This document shows positions 59,609 to 64,000 of a stretch of DNA of 64,000 nt, piece by piece; the stretch's first letter is position 1, and each line of letters begins with the position of its first letter. The stretch spans positions 1 to 64,000 of the forward strand of contig CALWLT010000030.1 of assembly GCA_944381615.1 (NCBI GenBank), given 5' to 3'. A program made the position numbers and the translations under genes. This stretch comes from an uncultured Lachnospiraceae bacterium (GTDB lineage: Bacteria > Bacillota > Clostridia > Lachnospirales > Lachnospiraceae). Under the pieces are notes generated by a model. That model saw only the letters and a program-made list of their open reading frames with translations, did not search any database and was not told the origin of the DNA.

Positions 59609-62600
59609 ATGGCAGATAAGAAAGAGGATATCGTCTTATCAATACGCGGTATGAGCAAGTCCTTTGGCCGAAACCGGGTGCTTGACCATATCAACCTGGA
59701 TGTAAAGCGCGGAACAGTCATGGGACTTATGGGCGAAAACGGCGCCGGTAAGTCGACGATGATGAAATGTCTTTTCGGTACCTACCAGAAGGACGAGGGA
59801 AAGATTTTCCTCAACGGCAAGGAGATCAGCTTCTCCGGCCCCAAGGACGCCCTGGAAAATGGGATTGCCATGGTGCATCAGGAGCTGAATCAGTGCCTGG
59901 AGCGGAACGTCATCGATAATCTGTTTCTCGGGCGTTATCCGGTCAACTCCATGGGCGTAATTGATGAAGGCAGAATGAAGAAGAAAGCTTCCGAGCTTTT
60001 CCGGAAGCTGGGAATGACGGTAAACCTGACTCAGCCGATGCGGAACATGTCCGTGTCGCAGAGACAGATGTGCGAGATTGCCAAGGCAATTTCCTATAAT
60101 TCAAAAGTAATTGTTCTGGATGAGCCGACTTCCTCCCTGACGGTTCAGGAGGTAGATAAGCTCTTCGAGATGATGCGGATGCTGAAATCGCAGGGGATCG
60201 CCCTGATTTATATTTCTCATAAGATGGATGAGATCTTTGAGATCTGCGATGAGATTTCCGTTCTGCGGGATGGAAAACTGGTTATGACCAAGGAATCCAA
60301 GGATACGGACATGAACGAGCTGATTGCCGCCATGGTCGGACGTTCCCTGGAAAGCCGGTTCCCGCCGGTGGACAATACGCCCGGAGAGACGATTCTTTCC
60401 GTGCAGCACCTTTCCACCAAGTTTGAACCTCATCTGCAGGATATTACATTCGACGTGAAAGAGGGAGAAATTTTCGGCCTGTACGGCCTGGTGGGAGCCG
60501 GGCGTACGGAGCTGCTGGAAACCATTTTCGGGGTCCGCACGAGAGCAGCCGGCCGGGTTTATTTCAATAAACGCCTCATGAATTTCAACAGTGCGAAAGA
60601 GGCGATTGAGCACGGATTCGCCATGATTACCGAGGAGCGCAAGGCGAACGGCCTGTTCCTCAAGAGCGACCTGACCTTCAACACGACCATCGCCAATCTG
60701 GAGCAGTACAAGTCCGGACTGGCCCTGTCCAACGACAAGATGGTAAAGGCCACCGCCAAGGAGATTAAGATCATGCGCACCAAGTGCATGGGACCGGACG
60801 ACATGATTTCCAGCCTTTCCGGCGGAAACCAGCAGAAGGTCATCTTCGGCAAATGGCTGGAGCGCAAGCCGCAGATATTCATGATGGATGAGCCTACGCG
60901 AGGCATCGACGTCGGCGCGAAGTACGAGATTTACGAGCTGATCATCAACATGGCAAAGCAGGGGAAGACCATCATCGTCGTTTCCTCCGAGATGCCGGAG
61001 ATCCTCGGAATTACCAACCGCATCGGCGTAATGTCCAACGGACATCTTTCCGGAATTGTTAACACGAAAGAGACAAATCAGGAAGAGCTGCTGAGGCTCA
61101 GTGCAAAATACCTACAATGGGGGAAATTGGATATGGCGAACGAAAATAAGAATATTCTTACTGCTGAACAGGAAGCGCAGCTGCGCCGGCCGATTGACGA
61201 CGCCGTCGGGAAGATTCAGGACAAGCTTGACGCGCTCCGGGTGGACGGCACCGACAAGGTGGTTGAGCTCCAGAACGACATCGACAGCGTAAAGAGAGAT
61301 CATATTTTTACGCAGCAGGAAAAGGACGCGGAGCTGGCGCGGCTGAAGGCCGAGCTGGAACAGGCGAAAGCGGTGGAGACGAAGAACAAAGACGAGGTCT
61401 CCAAGCTGATCGCCGAGGGCGAGAGCTACCTGAAAGAACATTATGACAAGGACTATTATCAGGCGGTAATCGCCAGCTGCAAGGAAGAGCGCGTCGTCGC
61501 GCAGGATAAATACCGCGCGAGAGTAGAGGAACTGAACAAAGAGCACCAGAATACCGTCGCCAAGCTGACGGATCAGAAGGAGATCAAGGACGAGAATTAC
61601 GTTCACAAGAACCGGCTCTTTGACGCGAAGATGCAGCTGGAGCGGGATCTGCAGGCGGTCAAGGATCGCCAGCATGCGGCGTTCGATTACAAGTACCACC
61701 TGATCGACATGCTGCGCATGTCCAAGTTTACCTTCGCTGAGACGATGGCTCAGAGATGGGAGAATTACAAATATACCTTCAACCGCAGAGACTTCCTGCT
61801 GAAGAACGGTCTGTACATTGCGATCGTGATTATCTTCATCATCCTCTGCGCGATCACGCCGATCATCAAGGGCGTGCCGCTGCTTACGTACAACAACGTG
61901 CTGAACATTCTTCAGCAGGCTTCGCCGAGAATGTTCCTGGCGCTCGGCGTGGCGGGCCTGATCCTGCTTGCCGGTACCGACCTGTCCATCGGACGTATGG
62001 TCGGCATGGGCATGACGACGGCGACGATCATCATGCACCAGGGCATCAATACCGGTTCCGTGTTCGGACATATTTTCGATTTCACGGGAATGCCGACGAT
62101 CGGCAAGGTTTTCTTCGCGCTGCTGATGTGCGTGGTATTCTGCACCTTCTTCACGACGATTGCCGGCTGCTTTACCGCCCGCTTTAAGATGCACCCGTTC
62201 ATTTCTACGATGGCCAACATGCTGATTATCTTCGGTCTGACCACGTACGCGACGAAGGGCGTGTCCTTCGGCGCCATCGAGTCGGGCATTCCCAGCATGA
62301 TCATGCCGAGAATCAACGGATTCCCGACCATCATCGTGTGGGCGATCGCGGCCATCGTGATTGTATGGTTTATCTGGAACAAGACGACGTTCGGCAAGAA
62401 CCTGTACGCAGTCGGCGGAAACCCGGAGGCGGCTGCCGTATCCGGTATCTCCGTATTCAAGGTTACGGTCGGCGCGTTTATCCTGGCCGGTATCCTTTAC
62501 GGCTTCGGTTCCTGGCTTGAGTGTATCCGAATGGTCGGTTCCGGTTCTGCCGCTTACGGACAGGGCTGGGAGACGGACGCCATCGCGGCCTGCGTAGTCG

Positions 62601-62788
62601 GCGGCGTTTCCTTTACCGGCGGTATCGGTAAGATCTCGGGCGTGGTAGTCGGCGTGCTGATCTTCACGGCTCTGACCTACTCCCTGACGATTCTCGGTAT
62701 CGATACGAACCTGCAGTTCATCTTCTCGGGTATCATCATCCTGGTAGCCGTAACGCTGGACTGCCTGAAGTACGTACAGAAGAAGTAA
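59609..62788 (+). CDS. Fused sugar ABC transporter ATPase and permease (MglA-MglC type) with coiled-coil linker
   Basis: A 1059-residue single frame. Residues 1-508 form a complete MglA-type double ATPase: Walker A GENGAGKST, signatures MSVSQRQMCEIAKAIS and LSGGNQQKVIFGKW, Walker B VIVLDEPTSS and IFMMDEPTRG, and GLVGAGRTELLETIFG in the second half. From M509 a permease follows: about 225 soluble, Lys/Glu-rich residues predicted helical and coiled-coil, then about ten membrane helices of the MglC/RbsC family (LAGTDLSIGRMVGMG, FTGGIGKISGVVVGVLIFTA). Around the junction the frame reads AKYLQWGKLD before MANENK; CAA at 61115-61117 is one transition from a TAA stop, and GGGGG lies before the ATG at 61133, so a separate permease start is also possible. 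Confidence 0.9.
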   Translation: MADKKEDIVLSIRGMSKSFGRNRVLDHINLDVKRGTVMGLMGENGAGKSTMMKCLFGTYQKDEGKIFLNGKEISFSGPKDALENGIAMVHQELNQCLERNVIDNLFLGRYPVNSMGVIDEGRMKKKASELFRKLGMTVNLTQPMRNMSVSQRQMCEIAKAISYNSKVIVLDEPTSSLTVQEVDKLFEMMRMLKSQGIALIYISHKMDEIFEICDEISVLRDGKLVMTKESKDTDMNELIAAMVGRSLESRFPPVDNTPGETILSVQHLSTKFEPHLQDITFDVKEGEIFGLYGLVGAGRTELLETIFGVRTRAAGRVYFNKRLMNFNSAKEAIEHGFAMITEERKANGLFLKSDLTFNTTIANLEQYKSGLALSNDKMVKATAKEIKIMRTKCMGPDDMISSLSGGNQQKVIFGKWLERKPQIFMMDEPTRGIDVGAKYEIYELIINMAKQGKTIIVVSSEMPEILGITNRIGVMSNGHLSGIVNTKETNQEELLRLSAKYLQWGKLDMANENKNILTAEQEAQLRRPIDDAVGKIQDKLDALRVDGTDKVVELQNDIDSVKRDHIFTQQEKDAELARLKAELEQAKAVETKNKDEVSKLIAEGESYLKEHYDKDYYQAVIASCKEERVVAQDKYRARVEELNKEHQNTVAKLTDQKEIKDENYVHKNRLFDAKMQLERDLQAVKDRQHAAFDYKYHLIDMLRMSKFTFAETMAQRWENYKYTFNRRDFLLKNGLYIAIVIIFIILCAITPIIKGVPLLTYNNVLNILQQASPRMFLALGVAGLILLAGTDLSIGRMVGMGMTTATIIMHQGINTGSVFGHIFDFTGMPTIGKVFFALLMCVVFCTFFTTIAGCFTARFKMHPFISTMANMLIIFGLTTYATKGVSFGAIESGIPSMIMPRINGFPTIIVWAIAAIVIVWFIWNKTTFGKNLYAVGGNPEAAAVSGISVFKVTVGAFILAGILYGFGSWLECIRMVGSGSAAYGQGWETDAIAACVVGGVSFTGGIGKISGVVVGVLIFTALTYSLTILGIDTNLQFIFSGIIILVAVTLDCLKYVQKK

Positions 62789-62872
62789 TCCGGATTTCCG
62801 GAAGCATTCCGGAAGAAAGAGAGAGCGGATCCCGGAAGCGGTTCCGGACTCTGATTCGGAGAAAAATGATTC

Positions 62873-62911
62873 GGGGCGCTGCGAAACAATGTTTCGCGGC
62901 GCCCCGTTTTT
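62873..62911 (+). terminator. Terminator of the sugar transporter operon
   Basis: GGGGCGC-GCGAAAC (62873-62887) pairs with GTTTCGC-GCGCCCC (62891-62905) with one bulge, followed by GTTTTTC. Located 85 bases after the fusion gene stop. The T-tract starts the 17-bp repeat array. Confidence 0.85.
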
Positions 62912-62990
62912 CGGTGCATTCTGTTTTTCGGTGCATTCTGTTTTTCGGCGCATTCTGTTTTTCGGCGCATTCTGCTTTTCGTGCGTTCCG
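62906..62990 (+). repeat. 17-bp tandem repeat after the terminator, five copies
   Basis: Five contiguous 17-bp units (62906, 62923, 62940, 62957, 62974) of GTTTTTCGGTGCATTCT; units 1-2 are identical and units 3-4 identical to each other, unit 5 diverged. Each copy carries the T-tract. Non-coding: 17 bp shifts any frame. The DNA from 62789 to 63055 otherwise holds no gene. Confidence 0.9.
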
Positions 62991-63055
62991 CTTTGCAGCA
63001 TCTCCTGTTTTTGCGAGCTCTTCTGTTTTGCGTTCGGGAAACGGATCAGCGGTTT

Positions 63056-63865
63056 TTATGCCGCGGGGCCTTCCTTCGGAGAGCCGGCGGATCGCCTGCG
63101 GTACAGAAGATGCAGGAGAAACGCGCCGAAGACGATGGCGGCCAGATAGGAGAGATTTCCGGCGGCGATGCCGAAGCGGTCCGCAATGCGGGAAAAGACG
63201 ATCTGCGTGTTGGGGAAATAGGGGGAGATGTAAAACATGTCGGCGGCGCCGAAGGGGTGGGAGAGCACATTGACGGCGGTGGCGATCCCGCAGCCGGCGA
63301 AAAAGAGCGCGGTCGCGCCGAGGAAGCCGCGCGGCGACGGGTCGGCGCTGCCGGAGAAGGCGAGGAAGAGGCCGAGAAAGATCAGGATCAGGTGCCAGAA
63401 AAAGCCGTGAAGCGTCAGCGTCCAGTAGGGGTGCATGAGGCCGGAGGGCTCGAGAAAGGCCATGAGCGCGCCGAGCAGGTTATAACTATACAGGAAGGTG
63501 TATAAAATGCGTTGGAGTCTTTGGGTGCAGAGCGGAAGGATCAGGCACAGATACATGGGGAGCGAGCACAGCTGGAAGGGGAAATACCACCAGTCGTAGA
63601 CGCCGCGGTTGACAATCCAGAAGAGAAAAAGCTGCTTGTAGATCTCGGAGAGAGCCAGGATCAGGCCGCAGGCAAAGAGAAGGCGCAGGCGGGCGCGGGG
63701 ACGGTCCCGGAAACGGCGCGCGAGCGCGCGGGCAAGCAGGGCCGAAAGCCCTGTGCCGAGGACGGCAAACAGGAGATGGAAGGCCGAATACGGCTGCGGG
63801 GGAGTCATGGGCCAGGCTGTTTGTTCCAGCCAGCCGATCAGAACGGACTGCAGGAAGGACTGCAT
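63056..63865 (-). CDS. TIGR02206/YwaF family membrane protein
   Basis: A 269-residue integral membrane protein with about seven helices, of the YwaF/TIGR02206 type. Features: FPFQLCSLPMYLCLILPLC and the HGFFWHLILIFLGLFLAF region. Function unknown. The chosen start (63865 on the minus strand) has AAGAGG nine bases upstream; an earlier in-frame codon at 63952 lies inside the promoter. The gene is convergent with the sugar transporter operon. Confidence 0.75.
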   Translation of the reverse strand: MQSFLQSVLIGWLEQTAWPMTPPQPYSAFHLLFAVLGTGLSALLARALARRFRDRPRARLRLLFACGLILALSEIYKQLFLFWIVNRGVYDWWYFPFQLCSLPMYLCLILPLCTQRLQRILYTFLYSYNLLGALMAFLEPSGLMHPYWTLTLHGFFWHLILIFLGLFLAFSGSADPSPRGFLGATALFFAGCGIATAVNVLSHPFGAADMFYISPYFPNTQIVFSRIADRFGIAAGNLSYLAAIVFGAFLLHLLYRRRSAGSPKEGPAA

Positions 63866-63923
63866 AAAAAATCGCCTCTTTTGTGTATCCGGGACGCGGC
63901 AGGCGCCCCTTGCTTTTCTTATC

Positions 63924-63952
63924 AGTATAGTACGCGGCGGCGCGTTTGCCAA
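63924..63952 (-). promoter_or_regulatory. Promoter of the YwaF-type gene
   Basis: On the minus strand TTGGCA (63952-63947), 17-bp spacer, TATACT (63929-63924), 58 bases before the start codon. Confidence 0.75.
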
Positions 63953-64000
63953 CCGGCAAAGTGATTTTTTCCGCCGCGTTCAGGCGATGGCCCGTCTGCG

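Noticed and set aside
61112..63001. 629-codon open frame on the minus strand opposite the fused transporter
   Set aside because: Antisense of a strongly supported gene; low-complexity, charged composition.

Overview
This window looks like chromosomal DNA from a G+C-rich, spore-forming member of the Clostridia, most likely Lachnospiraceae. Supporting signs are a SpoIIID gene, strong GGAGG ribosome-binding sites, TTGACA/TATAAT-type promoters, GTG and TTG starts, the rimP-nusA-rnpM-ylxQ-infB-rbfA-nrnA-truB-ribF operon, FeoAB, an RsgI-type anti-sigma factor and an Mgl-type sugar ABC transporter. No rRNA, CRISPR array, prophage, transposase or integrase was found. The most accessory-looking piece is a three-gene restriction-modification cassette, whose base composition does not stand out.

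Layout. 0-12 kb: YjbR-like protein, SpoIIID, a His/Gly-rich small peptide beside the cobaltochelatase CbiK, a PrcB-type lipoprotein, a D-2-hydroxyacid dehydrogenase, membrane and lipid-binding proteins (CPBP, DegV, CapA), a radical SAM protein, NhaC and a second hydroxyacid dehydrogenase. 12.3-18.6 kb: a full F1Fo ATP synthase operon (a, c, b, delta-alpha, gamma, beta, epsilon) in which delta and alpha are one polypeptide. 18.7-23.2 kb: methyltransferase, pyridoxamine kinase, flavodoxin-ferredoxin protein, an unknown small protein and a LysR regulator. 23.2-26.4 kb: HNH endonuclease with one C5-cytosine and one N6-adenine methyltransferase. 26.4-37.5 kb: EamA transporter, SUV3-like helicase, a two-component system, TetR, aminotransferase-VanZ-TruA, and a sigma factor with an RsgI-like membrane partner. 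37.5-45 kb: tRNA-Gln, FeoAB, an ABC importer pair lacking a binding protein, a nitrilase, a DUF364 protein, and a scar joining 5'-truncated etfA-like and hydroxypyruvate-reductase-like remnants. 45-54 kb: the translation/ribosome-maturation operon. 54-63 kb: carB and the galactose/glucose ABC transporter.

The most interesting locus is the sugar transporter at 58.0-62.8 kb. Its binding protein reads as a natural circular permutant of the MglB fold: the segment that opens E. coli MglB, with its Tyr-Asp-Asn-Phe sugar contacts, sits at the C-terminus, while almost all other sugar and calcium ligands stay in order. The next gene is a single reading frame joining the MglA ATPase to the MglC permease through about 225 soluble, coiled-coil-like residues. 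The delta-alpha ATP synthase fusion is the second structural surprise, because it forces a 1:1 ratio on subunits normally present 1:3.

A third theme is short tandem duplication. At least nine loci carry young-looking repeats. Those inside genes have periods that are multiples of three (21, 24, 33, about 42 bp); those between genes are 17, 23, 26 and about 35 bp and sit against starts, stops or terminators.
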